Assembly (NCBI GenBank): GCA_964619955.1
Contig: CAZUJF010000010.1
Location: 93,188 to 157,187 of the forward strand
DNA length: 64,000 bases
Source of the DNA: JACQFK01 sp964619955
Lineage (GTDB): Bacteria > Planctomycetota > MHYJ01 > JACPRB01
Direction of reading: 5' to 3'
The translations under genes were made by a program, and so were the position numbers. Numbering within the stretch: position 1 is the first letter of the stretch; the number at the start of each line of letters is the position of its first letter. Below the pieces are notes generated by a model. That model was not told the origin of the DNA and did not search any database. It saw only the letters and a list, made by a program, of their open reading frames with translations. Below, piece by piece: positions 43,677-52,852 of the stretch.

Positions 43677-45041
43677 CTAAATCAGTTCCCGAATGGCCTC
43701 GACGCCGGAGTCCACCAGGTACTGGGGCCTCCCCTGCACGTCCTCGAGCGTCGCCGTGCGGACGTCGATGCCGAGCCGGTGGTACAGCGTCGCGAAGACT
43801 TCCTGGAAGGTCACGGGACGCTCCGTCACGTACGCGCCCTGGCGGTCCGTCGCGCCGATCACCTGCCCCGTTTTCAAACCGCCGCCCGCGAGCAGCGCAA
43901 ACGTCACCGCCGGCCAGTGGTCGCGGCTGTTGTCCTTGTTGATCTTCGGCGTGCGGCCGAACTCGCCCCAGACGACGACCGTGACGTCCTTGTCCAGGCC
44001 GCGCTCGTGCAGGTCCTGCACCAGCGCGCAGAGCCCGCGGTCCAGCATCGGGAACTCCACCCGCGACATCGGGTAGTTCATGCCGTCCGGACCGTGCCAG
44101 TCCCAGCGGCTGTAGTTCAGGGACACCACCCGCGCGCCCGCCTCGACGAGGCGCCGGGCCACGAGGAAGTTCTGGACCATGCGCGGGGCCCCGTCCCGCT
44201 GGAACGAGATGTCGTTCGGACCATAGCGCTCGACGACCTTCGGATCCTCCTTCGAGAGATCCAGGGCGTCGGCGAGCAGGGGCGTCGCGAGGATTTCCAT
44301 CGCGCGGCGGCCGAAGCGGTCCATGCCTTCCATGGTGCCCGCGCTGTCGGCCTCGCGCCGGAACGTGTCGACCGCGTTCAGGAGCTTCTCCCGGTCCCGC
44401 AGCCGCTCGAGGGTGATGCCCTTCAGCGTCATGCCCTCGGGCCTGGCGCCGGGCTGGTTCCCCACGAGGCTCATCGGCGCGTGGGCCTGCCCCGCGAAGC
44501 CGGGGCCGCCGGGCTCGCCCCAGGTGCGGTTGCCCGTGGGATACATGAGCGAGACGTGCGCCGGGACGCTGGTCCCGACGTCGCCCTGGAGCCGCGACAC
44601 GAACGCCCCCGCCGCGGGCCAGCCGCCCGCGGGTTTCATCTCCCGGCGGGTGCGGCCGGTCATGCACTGGAATCCGTCGTGCGCGCCCTCGGATCCGACG
44701 ACCGAGCGGATAAGCGCGAACTTGTCCATCATCCGCGCCATGCGCGGGAAGAGCTCGCAGATCCGGATGCCCGGGACGTTGGTGCCGATCGGGTTGAATT
44801 CGCCGCGGACCTCCGACGGCGCGTCCGGCTTGAGATCGAACATGTCGAGGTGCGAGGGGCCGCCGGGCAGGAAGATGTTGATGAGCGCCTTGTGCGAACG
44901 GCCCTGCCCCGCGCGGGCTTCGAGGGCCAGGAGCTGGGAGAGCGAGAGGCCGCCGGCGGCGAGCCCGCCCGCCTTGAGAAAGCCGCGGCGGGTGAGCGGG
45001 CCGCCTTCGGCGCCGGCCCATCCGCCCAGAAGATTCAGCAT
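43677..45041 (-). CDS. DUF1501 protein with Tat signal
   Basis: A 454-aa DUF1501 protein with a twin-arginine-like signal (TRRGFLKAGGLAAGGLSLSQ). Core segments: INIFLPGGPSHLDMFDLKPD, GIRICELFPRMARMMDKFAL, RVVSLNYSRWDWHGPDGMNY, VVVWGEFGRTPKINKDNSRD and HWPAVTFALLAGGGL. ATG 45041 follows GGAGG at about 11 bases. Unlike the 20.5-kb copy it is not paired with a DUF1549 gene in the window. It is presumably exported folded; the enzymatic role of the family is not established. Confidence 0.92.
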   Translation of the reverse strand: MLNLLGGWAGAEGGPLTRRGFLKAGGLAAGGLSLSQLLALEARAGQGRSHKALINIFLPGGPSHLDMFDLKPDAPSEVRGEFNPIGTNVPGIRICELFPRMARMMDKFALIRSVVGSEGAHDGFQCMTGRTRREMKPAGGWPAAGAFVSRLQGDVGTSVPAHVSLMYPTGNRTWGEPGGPGFAGQAHAPMSLVGNQPGARPEGMTLKGITLERLRDREKLLNAVDTFRREADSAGTMEGMDRFGRRAMEILATPLLADALDLSKEDPKVVERYGPNDISFQRDGAPRMVQNFLVARRLVEAGARVVSLNYSRWDWHGPDGMNYPMSRVEFPMLDRGLCALVQDLHERGLDKDVTVVVWGEFGRTPKINKDNSRDHWPAVTFALLAGGGLKTGQVIGATDRQGAYVTERPVTFQEVFATLYHRLGIDVRTATLEDVQGRPQYLVDSGVEAIRELI

Positions 45042-45090
45042 GCGCCCACCATCCTCCACCCATCCCTACACCGGCGGAGGGGGCGCATTC

Positions 45091-46614
45091 TCATTTCAGG
45101 GGTTTATCGGGCCAGCGGGGGGCGTTCTGCCATTTCTCGGAAAGCCCGCGCCAACTCCAGACGCCCTTCCCTTCGACGTCCAGCTCGAGGTCCGCGCGGG
45201 GCTTCTCGAAAGGCCCCTCGCTGCGGTGGAAGGCCACCCAAAGCTCCCCGGTCTTCCGGTCGAAGGCGATCGTGTTGTCCGCCACCGTCTGGGAATTCAC
45301 CCGCGACGCCTCGACCCTCCACGATTCCTTCGTGATGATCCGCTGGATCTTCTTCAGCGCGGTCGGCCCGTCGTAGATCGTCCCGCTGAAGGTCCCCACG
45401 GGCTGCACCGCCGCGCCCTTGCCGTCGGTGAACGCCACCCGGAACAGATAGACGTCGCCGCTGTACTTGCCGCCCTTGAGCATGACCCCGTCCACGACCA
45501 GCAGGCCGCGGATCTCCGCGCGGAAGCCCGCCGGGACCGGGGCGGACTCCGCCTTCGCCTCCACCGTCTTCTCCGGGACGGCCGGCAGGCGGACCTGGCC
45601 GATGTCGATCTTCTCCGTGGAGAGGAGCTTCGACTGCGGCTGCGGCGGCGGGGCCGTCGCGAGCGCCTCCTTCGAGGCGGAATCGAAGCCCAGCGTGAAA
45701 CTCGCCGTCTCGATCGGCGGGCAGTCCGGGATGTGCAGCGCAAAGGGCCGGCTCTCGGCGGTCTTGAGGATGCCCGGGAGCGCGTAGGCCGCGTCCAGGC
45801 GGCCCAGCTTGAACGAGGCCAGCACGCCCGAAACGGCGCTGGGAAAGCCGTTGATCAGCGTCCCGCTCACGCGCGCGACGCCGCCGCTGAGGCGGTCGAT
45901 GCGGCAGCCCCGCAGGATCAACTCCTTCGAGAGCGGCCCGCCCGAATCCCCCAGCGAGAGCCCCTCGGCCACGACCCAGACGAGCGAGGCCTTCACCGAG
46001 GCGTGCTCGGGGACGCCCGGCAGAACGACGTCGAAAGACTCCAGGCTCGCCGCGGGCGAGACCTCCGCCAGCCTCACCCAGGCCTGCTGCACCACGGACC
46101 CCGTCCTCCCGGTGAAGATCAGGCGCAGGGTCGGGTCGTCGGCTTCCGTCTCCCCCGCATTCTTCACGGTGAGGCTGGTCCGGAACTCCCCCGCCGCGTA
46201 CGAGTTCCGCTGAGCCTCGATGGAGAGGCGCGAAGGGCTCGGACGCCTGAGGGCGGGCAGCTTCGTCGGATCGCCGCCCAGGAAGAGCCGCGTCGTCCCG
46301 CGGTACTCGAGGTAGATCTCGTACTTGGTGAAGTTCGGCACCTGCTCGACTTCGATCTTGAACGCGGCGGACTTGCCCGCGGGGATGCGCGGGACGGCGA
46401 CGGGCTTCGAACGCTTGAGCTCGTCCTCGCCGTCGAAGTAGAGCACGGTCACCTTCGCGTCGGCGAGTTCGGTGGGCAGGGGGTTGAGGAGGACCGCGTC
46501 AACGACGACCTTGTGGCCGACCCGCTCGCGCGCGATGTCGTACTTGGTGAAGTCCGGGGTCTTCAGATCCTGGCCCGCCGCCAGGAACAGAGTCCAAGCC
46601 AGGATCCCGCTCAT
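45091..46614 (-). CDS. Secreted protein of unknown function
   Basis: A 507-aa protein with a signal sequence (GILAWTLFLAAGQ). It appears to consist of beta-sandwich units: VVVDAVLLNPLPTELADAKV, RNSYAAGEFRTSLTVKNAGE, VARVSGTLINGFPSAVSGVL, and a C-terminal part with FSGTIYDGPTALKKIQRIIT and DNTIAFDRKTGELWVAFHRS. No family is named. A TATAAC box (minus strand, 46627-46622) lies so close to ATG 46614 that a leaderless transcript is possible. The gene sits between the DUF1501 gene and the transporter. Confidence 0.7.
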   Translation of the reverse strand: MSGILAWTLFLAAGQDLKTPDFTKYDIARERVGHKVVVDAVLLNPLPTELADAKVTVLYFDGEDELKRSKPVAVPRIPAGKSAAFKIEVEQVPNFTKYEIYLEYRGTTRLFLGGDPTKLPALRRPSPSRLSIEAQRNSYAAGEFRTSLTVKNAGETEADDPTLRLIFTGRTGSVVQQAWVRLAEVSPAASLESFDVVLPGVPEHASVKASLVWVVAEGLSLGDSGGPLSKELILRGCRIDRLSGGVARVSGTLINGFPSAVSGVLASFKLGRLDAAYALPGILKTAESRPFALHIPDCPPIETASFTLGFDSASKEALATAPPPQPQSKLLSTEKIDIGQVRLPAVPEKTVEAKAESAPVPAGFRAEIRGLLVVDGVMLKGGKYSGDVYLFRVAFTDGKGAAVQPVGTFSGTIYDGPTALKKIQRIITKESWRVEASRVNSQTVADNTIAFDRKTGELWVAFHRSEGPFEKPRADLELDVEGKGVWSWRGLSEKWQNAPRWPDKPLK

Positions 46615-46633
46615 TCCATAGGTTATACGCTGC

Positions 46634-47089
46634 TCAGGCCGCTTTTTTCCACGAGTTCCAGTTGATGAGCACGACGGCGACGACGAGCAGGGCCAGGCCG
46701 GCGATGCGGTGAAGGTCGAGCGGCTTCTTCTCCACCCCCACGAGGCCGCAGCCGTCGATGACGAGGGCCATGGCCAGCTGCCCCGCGAGCGCGGCGACGA
46801 TGATGCCGGTGACGCCGATCACGGGGGCGGAAAGCAGCGACGCGGTCACGAAGATCGCCCCGATGAGGCCGCCCAGCAGCTCCCACCAGGCGGCGTGGCG
46901 GATCCCGCCGAGGCCGCCCTTCCCCGTGCAGGCCACGACGACCGCGAGAATCACGGTCCCGACGCAGAAGGAGATCAGGGAGGATTCGAGCGCGCCGACG
47001 TGGCCGCGCAGCCGGGCGTTGATGGGGGCCTGGAAGGCCATGAAGGCGCCGGAGGCGACCATCATGACCACGACGACCCAGGAACTCAT
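46634..47089 (-). CDS. DMT-family transporter, YdcZ/DUF606 type
   Basis: A 151-aa integral membrane protein with five predicted helices, of the short drug/metabolite transporter type (DUF606/YdcZ): FMAFQAPINARLRGHVGALE, SLISFCVGTVILAVVV, WWELLGGLIGAIFVTASLLS and GVTGIIVAALAGQLAMALVI. Such half-size proteins dimerise. The start overlaps the stop of the upstream lipoprotein gene (TGATG), so the two form an operon. Substrate unknown. Confidence 0.88.
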   Translation of the reverse strand: MSSWVVVVMMVASGAFMAFQAPINARLRGHVGALESSLISFCVGTVILAVVVACTGKGGLGGIRHAAWWELLGGLIGAIFVTASLLSAPVIGVTGIIVAALAGQLAMALVIDGCGLVGVEKKPLDLHRIAGLALLVVAVVLINWNSWKKAA

Positions 47090-47661
47090 CAGGGCCCCGC
47101 GGCCTTGAGCATGGCGACGAACTCGTCGCGCCAGCCGGAGACGGTCTCGGCCGGCCCGATGAGCTTGAAGAACCAGGGCGCCTCCCCCGTCTCGACGGCG
47201 GCGACCAGCATGCGCGCCTGCTCGATGGGTTCGGGTTCGAAGTCGGATTTGTACGTCCCGCTCAGATCCACCAGCGTGATCTTGAACTTGCCCTGTAGCA
47301 GCTCGGCCTTGGGGGCGTCCACGCCCATCTGCCGGCCCCAGCGGGCGATGTTTTCCTGGCGCATGTCCTCGTTCCAAAGCCGCGTGGTGGAGAGGACGAA
47401 TTCCGCATCGGCCGCCTTCTTCGCCTTGTCGGGCACCTTGTACTGGGCGACGCGCAGCCGGTTGCTCGGCTCCTCGGAGGTCCAGCCCGCCGGCGCGGTG
47501 AACGGGATGGCCTTGCCCGTGAAGGACGGCGGCAGCTTCGTCTCGGCCGCCTCCGGAGCCTTGGCCGCCGCGACATCCGTGGGCGGCGCGGGCGGCTTGG
47601 GTGCCGGGGCGTCCGGCGAGCAGGCGCCGAGGCAGAGCAGCAGCAGGAGCGTCTGTTTCAT
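47089..47661 (-). CDS. Lipoprotein of unknown function
   Basis: A 190-aa lipoprotein (KQTLLLLLCLGAC) with an Ala/Pro-rich linker (about 20-55) and a compact domain: IPFTAPAGWTSEEPSNRLRV, AQYKVPDKAKKAADAEFVLS, VDAPKAELLQGKFKITLVDL and WFFKLIGPAETVSGWRDEFV. The pattern is common in planctomycete lipoproteins; no function is assigned. ATG 47661 is favoured over an upstream in-frame start at 47679 because the signal sequence begins there. It is co-transcribed with the transporter and divergent from the histidine kinase. Confidence 0.82.
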   Translation of the reverse strand: MKQTLLLLLCLGACSPDAPAPKPPAPPTDVAAAKAPEAAETKLPPSFTGKAIPFTAPAGWTSEEPSNRLRVAQYKVPDKAKKAADAEFVLSTTRLWNEDMRQENIARWGRQMGVDAPKAELLQGKFKITLVDLSGTYKSDFEPEPIEQARMLVAAVETGEAPWFFKLIGPAETVSGWRDEFVAMLKAAGP

Positions 47662-47735
47662 AGTCCCGGATTTAATCACAAGCCGCAGGGGAGGTCGAGC
47701 TTCTTGCGGAGCCCTTCACGCTTCTGACGCCAAGA

Positions 47736-47749
47736 CGACAATTTTGTCG
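47736..47749. promoter_or_regulatory. CGACA-N4-TGTCG palindrome upstream of the kinase
   Basis: CGACA-ATTT-TGTCG, centred about 83 bp before the sigma-54 start near 47826. It shares both arms and spacer length with the site at 30894-30907. Confidence 0.5.
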
Positions 47750-47799
47750 CCCTCCGCTCCCCTGCAAAATACGCACGGCACCGTTTCACGACTCAGGAA

Positions 47800-47814
47800 C
47801 GGCACGCTTCTTGC
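47800..47814 (+). promoter_or_regulatory. Sigma-54 promoter of the sensor kinase
   Basis: CGGCAC-gcttc-TTGC, GG at 47801-47802 and GC at 47813-47814 (12 bp). The first T of the consensus is C, otherwise good. The predicted start, about 47826, coincides with the ATG at 47827. Confidence 0.7.
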
Positions 47815-47826
47815 AAGGATAGCCGT

Positions 47827-50613
47827 ATGCACTCGGATCCCCCAGGAGGGGCCGTCGCCCCTCCCCGGCCGGCGTCCACGGCCTTGCGGATCCTCCTCGT
47901 CGCTTTCGCCTACTACCTCACCGGCCGCCTGGGCCTGCTCCTGGCCATCCCTCCCGGATATGCCACGGCCGTCTGGCCGCCCTCCGGCATCGCCCTGGTT
48001 TCGATCCTCGCCTGGGGCTATCGCGTCTCCCCGGGAATCCTGGCCGGATCCCTGCTGATCAACATCGCGACCTCCTTCGATGGAAGCTCCTGGACGACGA
48101 TTCTCGCCTCCGGCTCCGTCGCCGCCGGGATCGGGCTGGGGGCGTCCCTTCAGGCCGCCGCCGGGACCTTTCTGATCCGCCGATTTGTCGGCTTCCCCAA
48201 TTCCCTGGTCCGGGAGCAGGACGTCGTCCGCTTCCTCCTGCTGGGGGGACCTGTGGCCTGTCTCGTCAGCGCAACGATGGGCATCACCGGTCTTTGGGCG
48301 GCCGGCATGATTCCCGCGAGCGGCATCGCCTTCAACTGGTGGACCTGGTGGGTGGGCGACACGATCGGCGTGCTCGTCTGCGCGCCCCTGGTGCTGATCT
48401 GGACCGCGACCCCCCGGGAGATCTGGAAGCAGAGGCGGATCTCCGTCGGCATCCCCTTGTGCGGGCTTTTCGGCCTCGCCATCTTCTTTTTCGCCCGCAT
48501 CAGCGCCTGGGAGCAGGAGGAGTTGCGCGTCGAATTCAACAACCGGGCCGACGTGGAAGCGAACAAGGTGCGGGAGAGCTTCGAGAACCATCTCGACATC
48601 CTGTACTCTCTGAGCGGTCTGTATGAAGCCTTCCGCGAGGTCGGGGAGCAGGAGTTCGCCGTTTTTGCGGAGCGCGAGATCCGGCAGCATCCCGGCATCC
48701 AGGCGCTGGAGTGGATCCCCCGGGTGCGCGATGAGGCCCGCTCCGATTTCGAACGAAGAGCGGCCTCCCGCGGTCACCCGGGTTTCAAGATCCTGGAGCG
48801 GCACCCGACGGGCCGGCTTGAGCCTGCGACCCGGCGCGCGGACTACTTCCCCGTCCAGTACCTGGTGCCCCGGACAGGGAATGAAATCCTCTTCGGGTAC
48901 GACGTCGCCTCGGATGCCGTGCGTGCGGAAGCCTTGTGGCAGGCCTCCGAACGGGGAGCCCCTGCCGCCACGGCCCGGATCACGCTGCTGTCCCGCCAGG
49001 AATCCGGCGTGCTGGTCTTCCTCCCCGTCTACGAGGGAACCCCGGCCCCGGACCGCCGCGGCGAGGCCCTCCGGGGTTTCGTGACGGCCGTCCTGCGTCC
49101 GACGGACATCCTCGGAGTCTGCCTGGGCGCCGCCGGGACCGCGGACCTCTCCGTCCGCCTGGTCGACACCCAGGCCGCGGCCGGAGCCTCGCTCCTGGCC
49201 CGGAACGGGGGGGATCCGAAGGAGGCCTCGACGGCCTTCGCCCGCAGCGTGGCCCTCTCCGTGGCGGGACGTTCCTGGGCCCTCCACTTCGCTCCAAACG
49301 CGACCTATCTCGACGCCCGCCGTTCCTGGAAGGCCTGGGCCGGTCTCGCGGGGATGCTGCTGTTCACGGGGCTCCTGGGCGCCTTTCTGCTGGTGGTCAG
49401 CGGCCGCTCGGCGATGGTGGAGCAGATGGTCACCGCCCGCACGGCCGAGCTCTCCAGCACGAACGCATCGCTGGAACGGGAGGTCGCCGAGCGCCGGCGC
49501 TCCGAGGACGCCTTGAAGATCAGTGAGGAACGCTTCCGGCTGCTGGGTGCGGCCGCGCCGATCGGCATCTTCCTCACCGACATCCAGGGGAACTGCCTCT
49601 TCACCAACGCGCGCTGGCAGGAGATCACGGGCCTGACGCTGGAGCAGAGCCTGGGCGAAGGCTGGAGCCGCGCCATCCACCCGGATGATCGCGAGGAGGT
49701 CTTCCAGCTCTGGAGCGAGGCGGTCCGGACCAAGACGCTCTTCGCCCATGAGTTCCGCTTCCTCAGGCCCGACGGAAGGATCTGCTGGGTGAGCGCGCGG
49801 GCCAGCGAACTGCGCTCCCACGACGGCACGCCCGTCGGCTTCGTGGGCACCGACGAGGACGTCACCGAACGCCGCGAAATGGACCGCCGAAAGCGCGAGT
49901 TCATCTCGGTCGTCAGCCACGAACTGCGCACCCCGCTGACGTCCATCTCCGGCGCCCTCGGCCTCATCAGCTCCGGCGTGACCGGCCCCCTTCAAAAACC
50001 CACGCAGGACATGATGAACGTCGCGTACCGGAATTGCGACCGTCTGATCCGCCTGATCAACGACATCCTGGACCTGGAGAAGGTCGAGTCCGGAAGGATG
50101 GATTTCCATCTCGAACCCCTCCCGCTCACCCCCCTCGTGGAGCAGGCCCTCGAGGCCAACCGGGCCTATTCCCAACCCCTGCAGGTGTCCCTGAAGCTGT
50201 CCTCGCCCCTTCCCGGAGCCCACGTCCGGGCCGACGCCGACCGGATGATGCAGGTCCTGACCAACCTCCTCTCCAACGCCGCGAAATACTCCCCTCCGGG
50301 CGCCGGCGTCACGGTCGACATCCTCCGGCGGGAGGGGGGGATCCGCGTCTCCGTCAGCGACCAGGGCCCCGGCATCCCCGAGGAATTCAGGGAGCGCATC
50401 TTCCAGAAATTCGCCCAGGCGGACTCCTCGGACACCCGCCAGAAGGGCGGCACCGGGCTCGGTTTGAGCATCGTGAAGGCCATCATCGAGAAGTTCGGCG
50501 GGCGGGTCGGCTTCGACTCGGGAGCCGACGAGGGCTCCACGTTCTGGTTCGAGCTCCCGGAATGCCCCGCGCCGGAACCCCGCCCGCTGCAGAAGTCCGG
50601 CAGCACCGTCTGA
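47827..50613 (+). CDS. Membrane sensor histidine kinase (MASE1-CHASE-PAS-HisKA-HATPase)
   Basis: A 928-aa kinase. Residues 15-215 are a MASE1-like membrane sensor (AFAYYLTGRLGLLLAIPPGY, ATAVWPPSGIALVSILAWGY). About 230-500 is a CHASE-like extracytoplasmic domain flanked by helices (FENHLDILYSLSGLYEAFRE, HPGIQALEWIPRVRDEARSD). About 565-680 is PAS (FLTDIQGNCLFTNARWQEIT). HisKA follows with phospho-acceptor His698 (VVSHELRTPLTSISGALGLI), then HATPase (N box LTNLLSNAAKYSPPGA, G boxes DQGPGIP and KGGTGLGLSI). No receiver or partner regulator is adjacent. It is preceded by a sigma-54 promoter and possibly translated without a leader. Confidence 0.93.
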   Translation: MHSDPPGGAVAPPRPASTALRILLVAFAYYLTGRLGLLLAIPPGYATAVWPPSGIALVSILAWGYRVSPGILAGSLLINIATSFDGSSWTTILASGSVAAGIGLGASLQAAAGTFLIRRFVGFPNSLVREQDVVRFLLLGGPVACLVSATMGITGLWAAGMIPASGIAFNWWTWWVGDTIGVLVCAPLVLIWTATPREIWKQRRISVGIPLCGLFGLAIFFFARISAWEQEELRVEFNNRADVEANKVRESFENHLDILYSLSGLYEAFREVGEQEFAVFAEREIRQHPGIQALEWIPRVRDEARSDFERRAASRGHPGFKILERHPTGRLEPATRRADYFPVQYLVPRTGNEILFGYDVASDAVRAEALWQASERGAPAATARITLLSRQESGVLVFLPVYEGTPAPDRRGEALRGFVTAVLRPTDILGVCLGAAGTADLSVRLVDTQAAAGASLLARNGGDPKEASTAFARSVALSVAGRSWALHFAPNATYLDARRSWKAWAGLAGMLLFTGLLGAFLLVVSGRSAMVEQMVTARTAELSSTNASLEREVAERRRSEDALKISEERFRLLGAAAPIGIFLTDIQGNCLFTNARWQEITGLTLEQSLGEGWSRAIHPDDREEVFQLWSEAVRTKTLFAHEFRFLRPDGRICWVSARASELRSHDGTPVGFVGTDEDVTERREMDRRKREFISVVSHELRTPLTSISGALGLISSGVTGPLQKPTQDMMNVAYRNCDRLIRLINDILDLEKVESGRMDFHLEPLPLTPLVEQALEANRAYSQPLQVSLKLSSPLPGAHVRADADRMMQVLTNLLSNAAKYSPPGAGVTVDILRREGGIRVSVSDQGPGIPEEFRERIFQKFAQADSSDTRQKGGTGLGLSIVKAIIEKFGGRVGFDSGADEGSTFWFELPECPAPEPRPLQKSGSTV

Positions 50614-50729
50614 ACATCCCGTTCCCGCCTTCAAGTTCTTGCATATCCCGACCCGTCCCGCTCGTTCGTATAGCTGCGGAGGGTGGGCCGTTCCGGCCGG
50701 GCCTCCCGGTGACTGCTCAGGAGCTGCGT

Positions 50730-51821
50730 ATGGCCCGCTGCTGGTCGACCCTCGCGCTCGCGCTGTGCGTGAGCTCCCCCCTCCTGGCCCAGGACTTGAA
50801 AGCCGGCATGAGCGCGGGCGCCGCGGACCTCAAGTCCGCCGGCGCGCTCGCCTTCGCCCCGGAGGGCATCCTGCTCGTCGCCGACCCCATCGGGGGCGCC
50901 GTCTTCGCCGTCGACACCGGCGACGCCGCCGGCAGCCCCGACACGGTGAAACACCACATCCCCGCGCTCGACCAGAAGATCGCCGCCGCGCTCGGCATCA
51001 AGCCCGGCGACCTGCTCGTCAACGACCTGATCGTGAACCCCGCCAGCGGAAAACTCTATCTTTCGGTGTCGCGGGGCCGCGGACCGGACGCGCTCCCGGT
51101 CCTGCTCTGCATCGACACGGCAGGCAAGCTCAGCGAGGTCTCCCTCAAGGAGGCGAAGGCCTCCAAGGCGCTGCTGCCGAACCTGCCCGCCGCCGGCGCC
51201 GCCGGGAAGAGCAACCCGCGCGCGGAGGCGATCACGGACGTGGCGTACGTGGACGGCAAGGTGATCGTGGCCGGGCTCTCGAACGAGGAGTTCGCGTCCA
51301 ACCTCCGCTCCATCCCCTTCCCGTTCAAGAGCGCCGACCCCGGCGCCGGCGTGGAGATCTACCACGGCGCCCACGGGCGCTTCGAGACGAAGTCGCCCGT
51401 CCGAACCTTCGCCGTCTACGACATCGGCAAGGAGCACCACGTGCTCGCCGCGTACACCTGCACCCCGCTGGTGCGCTTCCCCCTCGAGCAGCTCAAGGCG
51501 GGCACCAAGCTCCGCGGCACCACCGTGGCGGAACTCGGGAACCGGAACCGCCCCCTCGACATGTTCGTGTACGCGTCCGGCGGCAAGGACTACATCCTCA
51601 TGGCGAACAGCAGCCGCGGCGTGATGAAGATCTCGACGGAGGGCATCACCCGCGCCCAGGGCATCACCGAGAAGGTCGGCGACACCTCCGGCCAGAAGTA
51701 CGAGACGATCGACGCGCTCAAGGGCGTCGTGCAGCTGGACCGCCTCAACAAGAGCAGCGCCGTCATCCTCGTGGCCGGCGAGAACGGCCTGCTGAACCTC
51801 CAGACGATCCCGCTCCCCTGA
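50730..51821 (+). CDS. Secreted beta-propeller-like protein of unknown function
   Basis: A 363-aa protein with a signal peptide (TLALALCVSSPLLAQ) and CAGGAG six to seven bases before ATG 50730. Segments such as LAFAPEGILLVADPIGGAVF, AITDVAYVDGKVIVAGLSNE, EHHVLAAYTCTPLVRFPLEQ and KDYILMANSSRGVMKISTEG indicate a seven-bladed NHL/YVTN-type propeller. It carries no catalytic motif. It forms an operon with the lipoprotein two bases downstream. Confidence 0.78.
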   Translation: MARCWSTLALALCVSSPLLAQDLKAGMSAGAADLKSAGALAFAPEGILLVADPIGGAVFAVDTGDAAGSPDTVKHHIPALDQKIAAALGIKPGDLLVNDLIVNPASGKLYLSVSRGRGPDALPVLLCIDTAGKLSEVSLKEAKASKALLPNLPAAGAAGKSNPRAEAITDVAYVDGKVIVAGLSNEEFASNLRSIPFPFKSADPGAGVEIYHGAHGRFETKSPVRTFAVYDIGKEHHVLAAYTCTPLVRFPLEQLKAGTKLRGTTVAELGNRNRPLDMFVYASGGKDYILMANSSRGVMKISTEGITRAQGITEKVGDTSGQKYETIDALKGVVQLDRLNKSSAVILVAGENGLLNLQTIPLP

Positions 51822-51823
51822 CG

Positions 51824-52852
51824 ATGGCGCGCTTCTGGATGCCGGCCCTGCTGCTCGCGGCGGGCTGCGCTTCGGCGGTCCGGCTGGAACCCTTCGCCCC
51901 CGAGGGGGTCTTCCGGGCCCCCGGGGCCTCGAGCCTCTCGGTCTTCGTGGACGGGACCGACGGGGGGCCGCTCTTCGGCGCGCTGCAGTCCGACGCGGGA
52001 GCCCTGGTGTTCAGACCTCGCTTCCCCCTGAAAGCGGGGGAAAGCTACCGGGCGGTCGTGGACGGGACCCGCGAGCGCGTGTTCAGCCTGCCCGCCCCGC
52101 CGCCTCCGCCGCCGACGGAGCTCGTGCGCGTCTACCCGAGCAGCGCCGTGCTCCCGGAGAACCAGCTCAAGTTCTACCTGCACTTCTCCGCGCCCATGTC
52201 CCGCGGGGAGGCCTACCGGCGCGTCTCCCTGCTGGAGGGGGGCGTGCGAAAGGTCGAGCTGCCCTTCCTGGAGATCGGCGAGGAGTTGTGGGATCGATCG
52301 GGGACGCGGCTCACGCTGCTGATCGATCCGGGCCGGATCAAGAGCGGCCTGCGTCCCCGCGAGGAGGACGGCCCGGCGCTCGAGAAGGGCAAGTCATACG
52401 TGCTGCGCGTCGACCCGGCGTGGCGGGATGCCGCGGGCTTCCCCCTCAAGGCGGAGCACCGCAAGTCGTTCGCGGTGGCGGGACCCGAGGAACGGATGCT
52501 GAACCCGAAACAATGGCGCTTCGAGATCCCCCGCCCCGGAACCCGGGACCCGCTGGGGCTCCGTTTCGACAAACCCCTCGACGCGGGCCTGCTCGCGCGC
52601 GTGATCGAAGTCCGGGATGCGCGGGATCGGATCGTGGAGGGCCGCGGCGAAGCGGACCTGGACGAGACCCGCTGGCGCTTCGTCCCCGCGGCCCCCTGGC
52701 GCGCCGGAGGCCATGCGCTGCTCATCGAATCCGTGCTGGAGGACCTCGCCGGCAACAGCCTGGAACGGCCCTTCGAAGTCGACGTGATCCTGCCCTCGGA
52801 GCCGAACATCGCCCCGAAGCGGCTGCGACTTCCCTTCACGATCCCTGAGTAG
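51824..52852 (+). CDS. Lipoprotein with Ig-like (Big_5) domains
   Basis: A 342-aa lipoprotein (lipobox LAAGC). Two or three bacterial Ig-like units follow: LVRVYPSSAVLPENQLKFYL with FSAPMSRGEAYRRVSLLEGG is typical of Big_5 domains, as is WRFVPAAPWRAGGHALLIES with LEDLAGNSLERPF. Such domains mediate surface protein contacts. Start 51824 lies two bases after the upstream stop. Its last 17 bp overlap the convergent terpenoid-cyclase-like gene. Confidence 0.8.
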   Translation: MARFWMPALLLAAGCASAVRLEPFAPEGVFRAPGASSLSVFVDGTDGGPLFGALQSDAGALVFRPRFPLKAGESYRAVVDGTRERVFSLPAPPPPPPTELVRVYPSSAVLPENQLKFYLHFSAPMSRGEAYRRVSLLEGGVRKVELPFLEIGEELWDRSGTRLTLLIDPGRIKSGLRPREEDGPALEKGKSYVLRVDPAWRDAAGFPLKAEHRKSFAVAGPEERMLNPKQWRFEIPRPGTRDPLGLRFDKPLDAGLLARVIEVRDARDRIVEGRGEADLDETRWRFVPAAPWRAGGHALLIESVLEDLAGNSLERPFEVDVILPSEPNIAPKRLRLPFTIPE